Shown here: positions 17,966-27,905 of the stretch, piece by piece | How positions within the stretch are numbered: the stretch's first letter is position 1 | Layout of the letters: each line of letters opens with the position of its first letter | DNA from: Candidatus Nezhaarchaeota archaeon | GTDB taxonomy: Archaea; Thermoproteota; Methanomethylicia; Nezhaarchaeales; WYZ-LMO8 | DNA length: 64,000 nucleotides | Direction of reading: 5' to 3' | Assembly (NCBI GenBank): GCA_029887785.1 | Contig: JARXPG010000002.1 | Location: 1 to 64,000 of the forward strand | Program-made: the position numbers and the translations under genes | Notes under the pieces: generated by a model | The model's input: only the letters and a program-made list of their open reading frames with translations | Databases searched by the model: none | What the model was told of the DNA's origin: nothing

Positions 17966-18664
17966 ATGAACCCCATAATAAGTAAGGCGTTAAGCGAAGG
18001 TAGGACGATATTGTTGGAGCCGGAGGCAAAGGAGCTTTGCTCTCAATACGGTATACCGGTACCAAGCTCAAAGGTTGTCAAAAACGTAAGCGAAGCGGTT
18101 CAAGCAGCTATGGAGATAGGCTTCCCAGTGGTTGTTAAGATAGTTTCAGAGGACATAATCCACAAGACGGACGTAGGTTGCGTCGTTATTGGAGTGAACA
18201 ACGTAGAGGATCTGAAGAAAGCTTACGAGAAGGTTATAGAGAACGCTCTAAAGCATAATCCGAGAGCTACGATTAGAGGGGTGCTAATCGAAGAGATGGT
18301 CCCTAAAGGAGTCGAAGTAGCTGTAGGAGGATTAAGAGATCCGGAGTTCGGACCAGCAGTAATGTTCGGTCTTGGAGGGGTGTTCATTGAAGTTATGAGG
18401 GATGTAAGCTTTAGAGTTGCACCAGTATCAGAGGAAGACGCTGAAGAGATGATAAGGGAGATAAAGGGCTTCAAGTTGCTTCAAGGATATAGGGGGATGG
18501 AGCCAGTAGACCTTAAAGCCCTAATTAATATCGTAGTCAATGCATCGAGACTGCTAATTGAAAACGAAGAGATACATCAACTAGACCTAAACCCAATAAT
18601 AGCTTCTAGGTCTGGAGCAAAAGCTGTTGATGCAAGAGTGATACTAACCTCGATTAGGAGATGA
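17966..18664 (+). CDS. Acyl-CoA synthetase (ADP-forming), ATP-grasp beta subunit
   Basis: This 232-residue ATP-grasp protein has LLEPEAKELCSQYGIPVP at its start, followed by GFPVVVKIVSEDIIHKTDVG and the nucleotide-binding VLIEEMVPKGVEVAVGG. The metal-binding end is QLDLNPIIA. This matches the free beta subunit of archaeal ADP-forming acetyl/acyl-CoA synthetases. It pairs with the divergent alpha-type gene. The 106-base gap between them should hold both promoters. Confidence 0.88.
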   Translation: MNPIISKALSEGRTILLEPEAKELCSQYGIPVPSSKVVKNVSEAVQAAMEIGFPVVVKIVSEDIIHKTDVGCVVIGVNNVEDLKKAYEKVIENALKHNPRATIRGVLIEEMVPKGVEVAVGGLRDPEFGPAVMFGLGGVFIEVMRDVSFRVAPVSEEDAEEMIREIKGFKLLQGYRGMEPVDLKALINIVVNASRLLIENEEIHQLDLNPIIASRSGAKAVDARVILTSIRR

Positions 18665-18688
18665 AGTCCATCGAATCGTGTTGAGCCA

Positions 18689-19963
18689 TTACAAGTCGTC
18701 ATGCTCTATGTAATCTCTTACACCCTCAGCTTCTTTCACAAAGAAGGCTACTAATAGTGCTGCCGATAAGCCTATGAGAGCCGCTAAGTAAAATGGTAGC
18801 CTAGGTGATAAGCGCTCGTAGAGAATGCCTCCTACAAGGTTTCCAAGCGCCATGAACGAGAGGCTAGAGAAGTTTAAGAATGCATTCACTTTCCCTCTAT
18901 CTCTCATAGGCACTAAGTCGGCAATGAGGGAACCAAGCCCTGTATGTATCGTCACACTTCCTGCTCCCATAAGCACGAGCGAGGCAACCACTAGAGATGC
19001 ACCTCCATCAGCAAAAAGCCACATCGAGGCAGCAAGTAACACACAAGCTATTGCTAGAGGCATCTTTTTACCAACCTTATCCATTAGCCTCCCAACAGGT
19101 ATTGAAAGGGCAACAGTTGTAGCTGGCACAGCCGCTAACATCAACCCCCAAAGAGCTTCCTCTATCAGTAGCTCCCTTACAGCGTAAACTGGTAGATACG
19201 GGAAAACAGCAGAAGAACCGAACCCACACATTACAGCAGCTAAGATCAAGAAGATAAGAGACCTCGAAGACCTCTTAAATACCGTTAGAGACTCTCTAAC
19301 GGCAGTTGGATAGCTTCTCCAAAGATCGGCTAGACTTGGCTTTTCAGAGACCTTAACAGTTTCCTTCAAGTAAAGCGCTCTTAGAGTAGCTGCCAGTAAG
19401 AAGAGGGCTACCACCAACCCATAGCTTATCCTCATTCCAGACATTAAGCCAAAGGTGCTACAAAGATAAGCAGCGACGATAGGAGCTGGCGTTGTTGAGA
19501 CGTTGCTTATAAGTGAGACTATGCCGAAGCCCGTCCCTCTTCTCTCGGGAGGTAGGGAGTCCGCTATCATTGCCATGAGGGCTGGTTGATAAGTTGAGTT
19601 AAAGATTGCTGCTAGCATAGCTCCAATCAAGATGAAGTGCCAAGAGGGTGCCAAGGCGTAGAAGAGGTAGCTTAAAGCTACCCCAAAAGTCATCGTGCAT
19701 ATAATCCACTTCCTCCCAAACCTATCAGCGATGTAGCCTCCAGGAAACTGCATTGAGGCTAGTGCGAGGAAGTAGCACAGCCCTATAACCCCCACAATGG
19801 TCTCGGTGGCCCCTAAACCTATGACGTATAAAGCGTAGTACGTAGCGGGCACCTCAATAGCGAAGTCCATGATAAGCCAACTTAAAACTAGAACTGCGTA
19901 GTTCCCTTTGATGAAGGCCAGCTCCTCCTTAATGCGCGTGCTCAGAGACTTCATGACAAACAC
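18689..19963 (-). CDS. Major facilitator superfamily transporter
   Basis: This 424-residue membrane protein has about twelve helices. The MFS signature between helices 2 and 3 reads GGYIADRFGRKWI, and its repeat in the second half is VGRLMDKVGKKMP. The substrate cannot be inferred. It ends 25 bases from the convergent acyl-CoA synthetase beta gene. The opening (MKSLSTRIKEELAFIKGNYAVLV) is basic and then enters helix 1. It might start at the second Met (residue 4). Confidence 0.85.
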   Translation of the reverse strand: MFVMKSLSTRIKEELAFIKGNYAVLVLSWLIMDFAIEVPATYYALYVIGLGATETIVGVIGLCYFLALASMQFPGGYIADRFGRKWIICTMTFGVALSYLFYALAPSWHFILIGAMLAAIFNSTYQPALMAMIADSLPPERRGTGFGIVSLISNVSTTPAPIVAAYLCSTFGLMSGMRISYGLVVALFLLAATLRALYLKETVKVSEKPSLADLWRSYPTAVRESLTVFKRSSRSLIFLILAAVMCGFGSSAVFPYLPVYAVRELLIEEALWGLMLAAVPATTVALSIPVGRLMDKVGKKMPLAIACVLLAASMWLFADGGASLVVASLVLMGAGSVTIHTGLGSLIADLVPMRDRGKVNAFLNFSSLSFMALGNLVGGILYERLSPRLPFYLAALIGLSAALLVAFFVKEAEGVRDYIEHDDL

Positions 19964-20213
19964 ATCTTCTTCAACCCTTCAAAGATCTCTTCTTCACATA
20001 GTCAACATTGCAGCACGATCCATCTTCTATGGACAGCATAGTTATGGTCTTCCTACTCACAACTGAACCCAAGCTCAGAATTTTCTATTTTAACCTATTA
20101 TAAGCGTTCCTAGAGCCTCACTTTAGTGACTTTAGTTGTCTCATACTCATTGTGTTTGATAAAAAATTAAAATATGACAAGTCTATGTTCTATTGAGACG
20201 TAAGTGCCTCCCT

Positions 20214-20612
20214 TTATACTTTACATTGATACTTTATGCTTCCATCCACTACGTAGAAAACTTGCTTTTCATCTTCTATCGCTTTTAAGATAGGCTTTGC
20301 AAGTATCTCTGCTACCTTTACAAGGTCCTCGAGACTCCTCACCTCTATGGTAACATGTACTTCGGGCGAGGACGTCAGTGCTTCCACCATAACATCTCTA
20401 TGTTCTCTCATTACTCTGCTAAGTTTTACGTCAACCAATTCCTTCTTTTCATGCCGTTTAACTCTATAATGGATAAGCATTGAAGTTGCTAATCCCACCG
20501 TTGCTAGTGTTGTTGCTACATACGATAGGATCCTTTGATTTTCCACTTCCGGGTGAGATACCTCTATAACGTCTTTGATTTCTCTACTTTGAGCTTGCTC
20601 TAAACCCTCCAA
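20214..20612 (-). pseudogene. C-terminal part of a DUF5305-like membrane protein, probably a remnant
   Basis: The 132-residue frame has one helix (about 28-47), a basic stop-transfer (HYRVKRHEKKE) and a C-terminal domain with VRSLEDLVKVAEILAKPILKAIEDEKQVFYVVDG. This resembles the end of archaeal DUF5305 proteins, which normally carry a signal helix and a long extracellular domain in front. That front part is missing here. Upstream the same frame continues without a good start (CIPQLTVTFKASADRGG), and neighbouring frames have short protein-like pieces, suggesting decay. It could alternatively be a small intact gene from TTG 20612. Confidence 0.45.
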
Positions 20613-21029
20613 TGATATGTAGCCACCCCTATCTGCACTAGCTTTGAACGTAACTGTTAACTGGGGTATGCACCCTCACTTTCACTTCTCCCAACAATCC
20701 TTGCATTTACGAGTACTCCCGGGCATACAACTTACAGCTTGTTGTATAACGGAATTGAAAACTAGGGCCTACTAGTAGCCCTAGTTTGAGGAGGGGAAAA
20801 GGCTAGTGAGACTATATAACTTCTTTCAAAAATTCCTTGATAAACAGAACAAAATAGCATCTTGATCTGATGTACTATGATTTCTAATGATATTGAAAAA
20901 CATTGCAATTTAACAAAAAATTCATTGAATGACGTTACAAAGCTGTAAATAAAGGAGAGTTTAAGGTCATAGCAGGGCATCGGCGATTCTTCCGCAATTC
21001 TCATTTATCCTTCCGCCAAGCATAGAGTT
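20613..21029. other. Intergenic region with two hairpins
   Basis: The gap holds the two adjacent inverted repeats listed separately and fragments that may be the decayed 5' part of the DUF5305-like gene. The right part (20800-21000) is AT-rich without a credible gene. Confidence 0.4.
20725..20787. repeat. Two adjacent inverted repeats (hairpins)
   Basis: The first has arms ATACAAC and GTTGTAT around nine bases (20725-20747). The second has arms AAACTAGGG and CCCTAGTTT (20759-20787). An inner CTAC-TA-GTAG stem gives a nearly complete 29-base hairpin with a single bulged C. The pair could be a transcription terminator, a small structured RNA, or the scar of a mobile element. I see no second copy of either in the window. 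Confidence 0.55.
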
Positions 21030-21776
21030 ATGGAAGAAGCACGCTTTGAAGCTTTGAGGTCTACGTCGATGCTCAAGTTTGAGGTCTACGTCGGTACTTC
21101 TGGTTGGCTTTACGATTGGAATGTTGATGGTAGTCTCAATTGGTATGTGAATGAATCTGGACTTAATGCCGTTGAGCTAAATGCTTCCTTCTATAGATTT
21201 CCATTTCCAAGCCAGGTGGCTTCTTGGGCTAAGAGAGGTGAGAGGATTAGGTGGGCTATCAAGGTTACCAGGCTTATAACCCACGTTAAGAGGTTGAAGA
21301 AGGACTCGCTCCCTACTTGGAGTAAGTTTAGGAGACTCTTTAGCTCGATGGATCACATAATCGACTTCTACTTATTTCAGCTTCCACCAAACTTTAAGAA
21401 GACCAGTGAGAACATTGAGAGGTTAAAGATTTACGCTGAAGAGACCAATCTAGGCCCTAGGTTTGCAGTAGAATTTAGAGATGATTCCTGGTTCAACGAC
21501 GAGGTTGTGAGGCTTTGCGAAGAATTGGGGATAACAATCGTATCTATAGATTCCCCGATAGGCACATGGATAGCTAGAAGTAGCGATGCCATCTATCTTA
21601 GGATGCATGGACGTGATGCTTGGTATGCCTATGACTACGATGAGCTTGAGCTTGAGGAAGTGGCTACCAAGCTTGTATCTTTAAAGCCAAGGAGAGTATA
21701 CGTCTTCTTTAACAATGATCACTGGATGCTTGATAACGCCAGAACCATGCTCAACATTCTTAGAAGGTTGCAGTAA
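21030..21776 (+). CDS. DUF72 (YecE-like) protein
   Basis: This 248-residue protein is recognised by its first strand VYVGTSGWLYDWN. Other markers are LNAVELNASFYRFPF, FLFQLPPNFKKT (here YLFQLPPNFKKT), FAVEFRDDSWF, YLRMHGRD and VYVFFNNDH. The family folds as a TIM barrel and is widespread in archaea, with no agreed function. Its conserved acidic and histidine residues suggest a hydrolase. ATG at 21030 begins an extra 15 residues before the conserved strand. The second Met (residue 14) is another possible start. Confidence 0.88.
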   Translation: MEEARFEALRSTSMLKFEVYVGTSGWLYDWNVDGSLNWYVNESGLNAVELNASFYRFPFPSQVASWAKRGERIRWAIKVTRLITHVKRLKKDSLPTWSKFRRLFSSMDHIIDFYLFQLPPNFKKTSENIERLKIYAEETNLGPRFAVEFRDDSWFNDEVVRLCEELGITIVSIDSPIGTWIARSSDAIYLRMHGRDAWYAYDYDELELEEVATKLVSLKPRRVYVFFNNDHWMLDNARTMLNILRRLQ

Positions 21777-21859
21777 ATCCATGACCTTCAACCTTGCTAA
21801 TGCGAAATCTCAGTTAAGTAGTGACCCTAGGAAGTTTTTTATGATTTTTCAAGTAAATT

Positions 21860-22663
21860 GTGCATGGGGTGTTCTGCGTGGGGCTTGATGTGATAATATT
21901 AGCAGGAGGCTTTGCAAAGAGACTGAGACCTATATCAGACGTTATGCCCAAGCCCCTACTACACATAGATGGAGTACCCCTGCTAAACCATGTTTTAGAG
22001 AAGATTCTGGAGATAGATTACAATAGGATAATAATTTCAACTAATAAGAAGTTTGAGGGGTCATTTAGGTACTGGATGAAAACTCTTGAGGCGGTCTACG
22101 AGAAAATCAAGATATTCTTGTCGGTTGAACCATCGCAATCGGAAGAGGAGAAGTTCGGTGCCATAGGAGGTCTCTCCTACACCATAAAGTTGTTTAACGT
22201 CGACAACTCTGGACATGACCTCTTAGTCATCTTGGGAGATAACCTCTTCGACTTCGACTTGAAGGGGTTTGTGAGCTACGGAGCAAGGTTGAATAGGATT
22301 GTTATAGGGGCTTACAACGTAAAAGACCCCGAGGTAGCGAGAAGGTATGGCGTTATAGAAGTTGATGAGAACTATAGAGTTACATCCTTCCTTGAGAAGC
22401 CCGAAAAACCCCCCTCAACACTGATATCGGTGGGGATATATTACGTACCCAACAGGTTCATACAGAAGATCGATGAGTTCCTAAAATTACAGAAGTATAG
22501 AGATGCGGTGGGCAAGTTCTTTGAGTGGCTTTCTAAGAACACTGAGGTGTACGCATACGAGTTCACTGGCTACTGGACTGACATAGGGACTCCAGAATCC
22601 TATTTAGAGGCGAATAGGTGGGCTAGTGAGAGGAATTTGGGGAGAAGATGGCAATGGCCTTAA
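21860..22663 (+). CDS. Sugar-phosphate nucleotidyltransferase
   Basis: This 267-residue protein has the nucleotidyltransferase signature ILAGGFAKRLRPISDVMPKP (about 13-32), the metal/nucleotide loop VILGDNLFDFD and SVGIYYVPNRF. The ending KNTEVYAYEFTGYWTDIGTP is typical of glucose-1-phosphate thymidylyl- or mannose-1-phosphate guanylyltransferases. It activates a sugar for glycan synthesis. No left-handed beta-helix acyltransferase domain is attached. GTG at 21884 (VGLDVIILAGG) may be the true start. Runs of T6 and T5 at 21835-21849 lie just upstream, after the DUF72 gene. Confidence 0.85.
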   Translation: MHGVFCVGLDVIILAGGFAKRLRPISDVMPKPLLHIDGVPLLNHVLEKILEIDYNRIIISTNKKFEGSFRYWMKTLEAVYEKIKIFLSVEPSQSEEEKFGAIGGLSYTIKLFNVDNSGHDLLVILGDNLFDFDLKGFVSYGARLNRIVIGAYNVKDPEVARRYGVIEVDENYRVTSFLEKPEKPPSTLISVGIYYVPNRFIQKIDEFLKLQKYRDAVGKFFEWLSKNTEVYAYEFTGYWTDIGTPESYLEANRWASERNLGRRWQWP

Positions 22664-22701
22664 CTTAAGCCTAATGCTTTCTAAACCTACTACGGCAGTG
22701 A

Positions 22702-23475
22702 TCACAGAGTGAGCCTGAGCTTACTGAGCTCGGGAAGCTCGTAGACCCCAGCTTTAGGCTCGATTATTATAGACTTGAAAGAGTCTACTTCCACTTGGTC
22801 TCTTAATATTGGAGAGAGGAGGAGGCTTTGAGGGGTCTCATTAATTGTGGAACCACTAGCCAATGGCGAGAGAGCTGGCAGTACTATTATCGTGACGTTG
22901 TTTAAGACGCCTTTTAAGAAGCACTTGAACTTCCTTTTAACTCCAAGGTTGTCCTTGATTGCTATTGCTGGATGCTCGTGTCCCATCAAGAGAACCTCAA
23001 CGCTTCTAGGTACTTCTTCTAAAGGCTTGTGCCCGTGAACCATCGCATAACGGTCTTCAATCATTATGGGATCGTGAAGCTCAGCTCTATACTTCTTCAA
23101 TATTGCTATTATGTAGTTGTCGTGGTTTCCTCTAACGACGTGAATCTTGAGATTGTTGCTTGAGAGCCACGTAAGCAAGTCCTTGACCTCGATCCACTCT
23201 TGACTTGATGGCACTCCAAATTCATGCTTAACGTCACCCAACACGATTATGCCCTCTGGTCTAACTTCTTCAATCATCTCATATATCGTCTGCTTTGTCT
23301 TGACGTAAGTGGACCTCGGTATGTAAACCCCCTGCTTCTGGAGGGCCTGCTCGTAGCCTATGTGTAGGTCCGTAATCACCAATATTCCTCTATCTCTTAA
23401 GTAAAGGCCTGGTAGATCACTCACCACTTCAATGTTCTTTGACACCACGAAGCCCACGATGAAGCACCCACGCAA
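22702..23475 (-). CDS. Metallophosphoesterase (PdeM-like)
   Basis: This 257-residue calcineurin-fold phosphoesterase has metal ligands in VITDLHIGYE, IVLGDVKHEFG, VVRGNHDNYI and MVHGHKP/LMGHEHP. The spacing and the KHEFG variant match the archaeal group related to PdeM, an endonuclease associated with DNA-damage response and ligase. It is convergent with the nucleotidyltransferase gene and has no DNA-repair neighbour, so its substrate is open. Confidence 0.82.
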   Translation of the reverse strand: MRGCFIVGFVVSKNIEVVSDLPGLYLRDRGILVITDLHIGYEQALQKQGVYIPRSTYVKTKQTIYEMIEEVRPEGIIVLGDVKHEFGVPSSQEWIEVKDLLTWLSSNNLKIHVVRGNHDNYIIAILKKYRAELHDPIMIEDRYAMVHGHKPLEEVPRSVEVLLMGHEHPAIAIKDNLGVKRKFKCFLKGVLNNVTIIVLPALSPLASGSTINETPQSLLLSPILRDQVEVDSFKSIIIEPKAGVYELPELSKLRLTL

Positions 23476-23967
23476 CTAGCCGTAAAAGTAGGCGTGCTCA
23501 ATACTATTATGCATTAATGAACTTATATCGAAGCTGTCATGAAGCTCGAGCAGATGAGATGGTAGATCAAGCATTTAGTGCTTGGAAATGCTAGTGAACG
23601 ATGCTCTTAGAGAACTATCATGCTTTCGCAATAATTTGCTTATTATGCTCACACTTTTAGATCCTTCAAGTCCCCTTTGGTGCATACCTATTTACGTACT
23701 ACCGGTCAACTTCATTTACAATTGCTAGCTGGCGTCGATGTTATATTCGTTGGTTTAGATTGTTAAGAAAGCTAATGAGGTTGTAAGGGATGAATGGCAT
23801 TACTAGGAACGCTACACTTAAATGCTTGTTTTAATCACTTCAAACTCCATGAAAGACCGATGCTTTACGTTACCGCACGTTCACGTCGGCTTGCTCGTCG
23901 ATACCTGTACTCCTATAAAAAGCGTTAAAGGTTCCCTAAAAGGGGGCATCCTTTAGGAGGCGCGTAA
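23476..23967. other. Divergent intergenic region
   Basis: Nearly 490 bases lie between the phosphoesterase and DUF401 genes. A clear promoter for the right gene sits at its end: CTATAAAAAG at 23913-23922, then GGAGG at 23956-23960. A weak hairpin (GCATTT/AAATGC) lies near 23570-23590. No RNA gene or short coding frame stands out. Confidence 0.4.
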
Positions 23968-25212
23968 GTGCCGCTAGACCCTATTTTATCCTTAGTTCTA
24001 ACGTTTTGTCTTTTAGGGTTCCTTCTTTACAAGAAGGTTAGCGTAGGCTTAGTGCTGGTGATAACACCAATTCTCCTGGCTTTGCTAACCCTCAAGCCAG
24101 CAGATGCCCTAATGGTACTTTATGATGTTATTGACCCATATAGTCAAAGCGGCTTATTCGCCTTACTAATCATGACGTCAACGTTCTTCATAGCGTGGCT
24201 AAGTTACTTATATGATGATTGTGGAGAAGTAAGGAATCTTAGTGATAGCTTAAAGAGGTTCACTGAAAGAACAGGTCTCCTCCTAGCACTATCTCCAGCA
24301 ATCATGAGCCTCCTTCCAATAGCTGGTGGTGCCTTGCTTTCAGCTCCCATAGTGAGCTCACTGATTAAGGACTCCAATTTGTGCCCCGCAAGAGGAAGCT
24401 ACATAAACCTCTGGTTTAGACATGTTCCAGTTCTAGTCTATCCATTAGCTCAATCAATTATCCTCGCTTCAGCTCTAACCGGTATGCCACTCTTCATTGT
24501 AATATTGTTTCAGACACCGGTTGTAGTAGTAATGACTGTTGTGGGCTACTTCTTAGGCTTGAGGGGAGGCACATATAGGAAAGTTGAAGAGTTAACGTGG
24601 AATCGCGGGGATGTAAAGATTTTCGTTAAGTCCATCTTACCGATAGCATCAGCTACAGCATTAGCTATAACTTTAAGCATTATGTGGAAGGGCCTGGTGC
24701 AGCAGGGCTTAAGCCTTCTTGTAGCGTCGGTCACTGGCATAATTGTGTTAGTCACTATATCTCGTACGGCTCGCAAGATCATTGGAAAGTCTTTATTAAG
24801 GTGGGGCATATATGATGTGACGCTAGCGACTTATGGAGCCTTTCTCTTCCAAAACGTCATGACAATTGCTGGTATACCTAGCGTGCTCAAATCATTAGCG
24901 TTGAGTAGCACAAGTGAATTACCACTGCTAGCTTCAATGCCCTTTCTCCTCAGCTTCTTGATGGGTTCTGTCATCGGCTCACTAACAATATCGACGTCAA
25001 TGCTTGCCGGTACCATAGAGTTTACGCCAAAGATGGTAATGCTCCTCTACACATCCTCCTTCTTAGGATATGTAATTTCACCGCTACACCTATGCTTAGT
25101 TTTCACATTAAAGTACTTCAATACATCGCTATACGAATTCTATAAATATGCAATCCCATCAACGATGGTGACGTACTTAGCGACCCTCCTATTCTACTTC
25201 ATCCTACCATAA
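23968..25212 (+). CDS. DUF401 family membrane transporter-like protein
   Basis: This 414-residue protein has about ten membrane helices. The family pattern LLPIAGGALLSAPIV (about 112-126) is followed by NLWFRHVPVLVYPLAQSIILAS, both typical of DUF401, which belongs to the ion-transporter superfamily of DctM/ArsB-like permeases. Substrate is unknown. The GTG start at 23968 is supported by GGAGG seven bases upstream and a TATA box about 50 bases upstream. Confidence 0.85.
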   Translation: MPLDPILSLVLTFCLLGFLLYKKVSVGLVLVITPILLALLTLKPADALMVLYDVIDPYSQSGLFALLIMTSTFFIAWLSYLYDDCGEVRNLSDSLKRFTERTGLLLALSPAIMSLLPIAGGALLSAPIVSSLIKDSNLCPARGSYINLWFRHVPVLVYPLAQSIILASALTGMPLFIVILFQTPVVVVMTVVGYFLGLRGGTYRKVEELTWNRGDVKIFVKSILPIASATALAITLSIMWKGLVQQGLSLLVASVTGIIVLVTISRTARKIIGKSLLRWGIYDVTLATYGAFLFQNVMTIAGIPSVLKSLALSSTSELPLLASMPFLLSFLMGSVIGSLTISTSMLAGTIEFTPKMVMLLYTSSFLGYVISPLHLCLVFTLKYFNTSLYEFYKYAIPSTMVTYLATLLFYFILP

Positions 25213-25277
25213 TCTATCAAGATTTATGCTTGATGCGAACTTGACTTAAAACCTAGAACTAGATGTTTAATGAGGCT

Positions 25278-27905
25278 CTACATGATGTTTGCCTTCTGAA
25301 TCCTCTCCATAACCTGATCGTATAGCCTCTGCATTAACGCCCTCCTATCATCCATTAGGACCACGTCACTCAATCCTTGAAGCACCAAGCCGTGAGCGAA
25401 TGGTGACGGTAGGTCGTAGGTTGGCATCACATAGAATCTTCTAAGACCCAACTCAACTTCCCTAAGAACTTCCTCGGCCGTCTTGACGTCCATTAGGTCT
25501 TCAAGAACCTCTCTATAAGTCTCTTCTAGTACTGGGAAGTTCTCTATGTCCTCTACAACGTCCATGAGCACCTGCGCGTTAAAGATTTGCCTGCTTACTT
25601 TAACCTCTTTACCCTTATAGTTCCTAAGTATCATGAAGGCTCTCGTAGCACAATGCCTAAACCTCCTTCTAACCATCTCAGTGTACTTGACTGCTTTTCG
25701 AAGGGTCTCTCTTAAATTGCTGGAATTCACGGCGCTAAGTAGAAGCTCCACGTTGCGTAGCATTCTTCTAGGCAGCGTTAAGATGAAGCCTGTATCCCCA
25801 ACCGTTACTGCAACGTTGACTCCAAGCATCTTCATGAGGGCGTAGGCGTAGGCCCTTGAGAGGGCGTCGTTAACTCTCCTACCAAAGACGCAGTGAAATA
25901 TTATGTTCTGCCTGCCCTCAGGGTCTATATAGTCCTCGATTAGTATCACGTTGTTACTCGGCCTAACCTCCACCCTAAGCATCTTTAAGAACGATAGCAT
26001 TGAAGTGAAGTACATGTAAATCGAGTTCGCAGCTCTCTTATCGCACTTGTACTCCTCCATTAAATACTTCAAGATCTTAGTCTTAGGCTCTTTCTCCACT
26101 AGCTGAAACATCTCCTCCCTAAACTTCCCTATGGCCTCTCCAAGATCGAAGCTTAATGGTAGCATTTCTGAGAACCACGATGGAACCGTGGGTTTAACGC
26201 CTTCCTTAGGAGTAACGTACGCTTTAAGACCGATGGAGTACCTGAACTCGTACGGCTTACCTCCTAATATGAAGACGTCACCTGGGCTAAGCCTCTCAAG
26301 GAACTCCTCCTCTATCAGCCCCACCCACCTGCCATCGAGCGTGAAGACCTTAACTGCCACTTCATCGGGTATTGTTCCAACGTTGGTGGAGTAGATGAGC
26401 CTTAGGAGGGGCCCTCTCCTCCCGAAAACTCCCTTCTCCTCGTCGTACCATATCTTTCCATAGACCTTGTAGACCTCGAGTGTCGAGTACCATCCGCTTA
26501 AGTACTTCAAGACTGACTCAAAGCTCTCATAGGGCAGGTTTCGATAGCAATAGCTCCTCTTAACTAGCTTATAGGCTTCTTTAACTGACCACTTCCTTTC
26601 TAGAGCCATTCCGACTATGTGTTGAGCTAAGACGTCTAAGCAGTTCTCCGGTATGTAAACTCTATCGAGCCTTCCTTTATAGGCCTCAGAAACCATGACT
26701 GCATCTTCGACTAGATCGTCCATCTCCATGCCTATCAAAACGCCCTTCGACACCTTATCGAGGGCATGACCAGATCTACCTACCCTTTGAAGGCACCGCG
26801 AGATGGATTTTGGAGATCCTATTTGAGCCACGAGGTCTATGTAGCCTATATCTATACCCAGTTCAAGCGATGTACTGCATACTACGGCCTTCATCTTGCC
26901 TTCTTTAAGCCTATCCTCAACACTCCTCCTAATTTCTCTCGAGAGACTGCTATGGTGGGCTGCAAGCTCATCGCCATCCACCACCTTCAACTTTGAGAGG
27001 TGGTAGACGACTCTCTCAGTTCCACTTCGAGTGTTGGTGAATACCAGAGTTGTTGTGTGGGACCTTATGAGCTTCTTAAGGAGGTTGTACATTTTACTTG
27101 TCGTGATAGATGCTGGGGTGTGTATCAGATCGTCTACTGGACAAACGACTTTAAGGTCTATAGCCTTGACGAACCTGGTATCAACTATCACGCAATCTCT
27201 AGGTGTCCCATCATCGTTGTAGCCTACTAGAAACTGGGCCACGGTTTCAAGTGGATGTATTGTTGCTGAGAGACCTATTCTCACGAATGGTCTTCCAACA
27301 AGCTCTTGAAGCCTCTCAAGGCTTAAAGTTAAGTGAACGCCTCTCTTTGAGCTACAGAGCTCGTGTATCTCATCTACTATTACCCACTTAACGGTCTTGA
27401 GCTTCTGCCTAAACTTTGGAGCACAGAGTATTATCGCTAGACTTTCAGGGGTTGTGATTAATATGTGAGGAGGTCTTCGAAGCATTGAAGCTCTCTCGGA
27501 TTGAGTGGTGTCTCCAGTCCTCACAGCAACTCTTATCTCGCCTACATTCACTCCCTTAGCCTTAGCAAGCTCCTGTATCTCCTCTAAAGGCTTCTTGAGG
27601 TTCTTGTATATGTCGTAGTTTAGAGACCTTAAGGGAGAGACGTACACGCAGTAGACGCTATCTTGAAGCTCCCCACTCCTCGCCATCTTGAAGAGCTCGC
27701 TTATGATGCTTATGAAGGCTGCCAGCGTTTTACCACTGCCAGTCGGTGAGGCTATGAGTACGTTCTTGCCCTCGTATATGTGGACGATTGCATACCTCTG
27801 AGGAGGGGTTATGTCAGGAAAGCGAGAAAACCACTCAGCAACTACAGGGTCAAGTAGCTTAAGAACCTCCTCCTTAGTGTAGCCCTTAGTGGCTTTGATT
27901 ATCAA
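25278..27905 (-). CDS. lhr: Lhr-type superfamily 2 DNA/RNA helicase
   Basis: This 875-residue helicase has motif I ASPTGSGKTLAAF, motif Ib TTPESLAIIL, motif II VDEIHEL, motif III LSATIHP, motif V TSLELGIDIG and motif VI QRVGRSGH. The winged-helix and Lhr C-terminal domains follow (KMLRVEVRPSNNVILIEDY, HCVFGRRVNDALSRAYAY). Lhr helicases unwind replication-fork-like structures and act in DNA repair. Length and domain order match the archaeal Lhr-core group. The gene is monocistronic by position, with convergent DUF401 on its left. Confidence 0.93.
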   Translation of the reverse strand: MIIKATKGYTKEEVLKLLDPVVAEWFSRFPDITPPQRYAIVHIYEGKNVLIASPTGSGKTLAAFISIISELFKMARSGELQDSVYCVYVSPLRSLNYDIYKNLKKPLEEIQELAKAKGVNVGEIRVAVRTGDTTQSERASMLRRPPHILITTPESLAIILCAPKFRQKLKTVKWVIVDEIHELCSSKRGVHLTLSLERLQELVGRPFVRIGLSATIHPLETVAQFLVGYNDDGTPRDCVIVDTRFVKAIDLKVVCPVDDLIHTPASITTSKMYNLLKKLIRSHTTTLVFTNTRSGTERVVYHLSKLKVVDGDELAAHHSSLSREIRRSVEDRLKEGKMKAVVCSTSLELGIDIGYIDLVAQIGSPKSISRCLQRVGRSGHALDKVSKGVLIGMEMDDLVEDAVMVSEAYKGRLDRVYIPENCLDVLAQHIVGMALERKWSVKEAYKLVKRSYCYRNLPYESFESVLKYLSGWYSTLEVYKVYGKIWYDEEKGVFGRRGPLLRLIYSTNVGTIPDEVAVKVFTLDGRWVGLIEEEFLERLSPGDVFILGGKPYEFRYSIGLKAYVTPKEGVKPTVPSWFSEMLPLSFDLGEAIGKFREEMFQLVEKEPKTKILKYLMEEYKCDKRAANSIYMYFTSMLSFLKMLRVEVRPSNNVILIEDYIDPEGRQNIIFHCVFGRRVNDALSRAYAYALMKMLGVNVAVTVGDTGFILTLPRRMLRNVELLLSAVNSSNLRETLRKAVKYTEMVRRRFRHCATRAFMILRNYKGKEVKVSRQIFNAQVLMDVVEDIENFPVLEETYREVLEDLMDVKTAEEVLREVELGLRRFYVMPTYDLPSPFAHGLVLQGLSDVVLMDDRRALMQRLYDQVMERIQKANIM

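Noticed and set aside
20762-21004. 80-residue reverse-strand frame
   Set aside because: Composition is not protein-like, it lies in AT-rich spacer, and there is no ribosome-binding site.
23934-23959. Hairpin CCTAAAAGG/CCTTTAGG that would cover the DUF401 ribosome-binding site
   Set aside because: The TATA position implies transcription starts inside it, so most of the left arm would not be in the mRNA.
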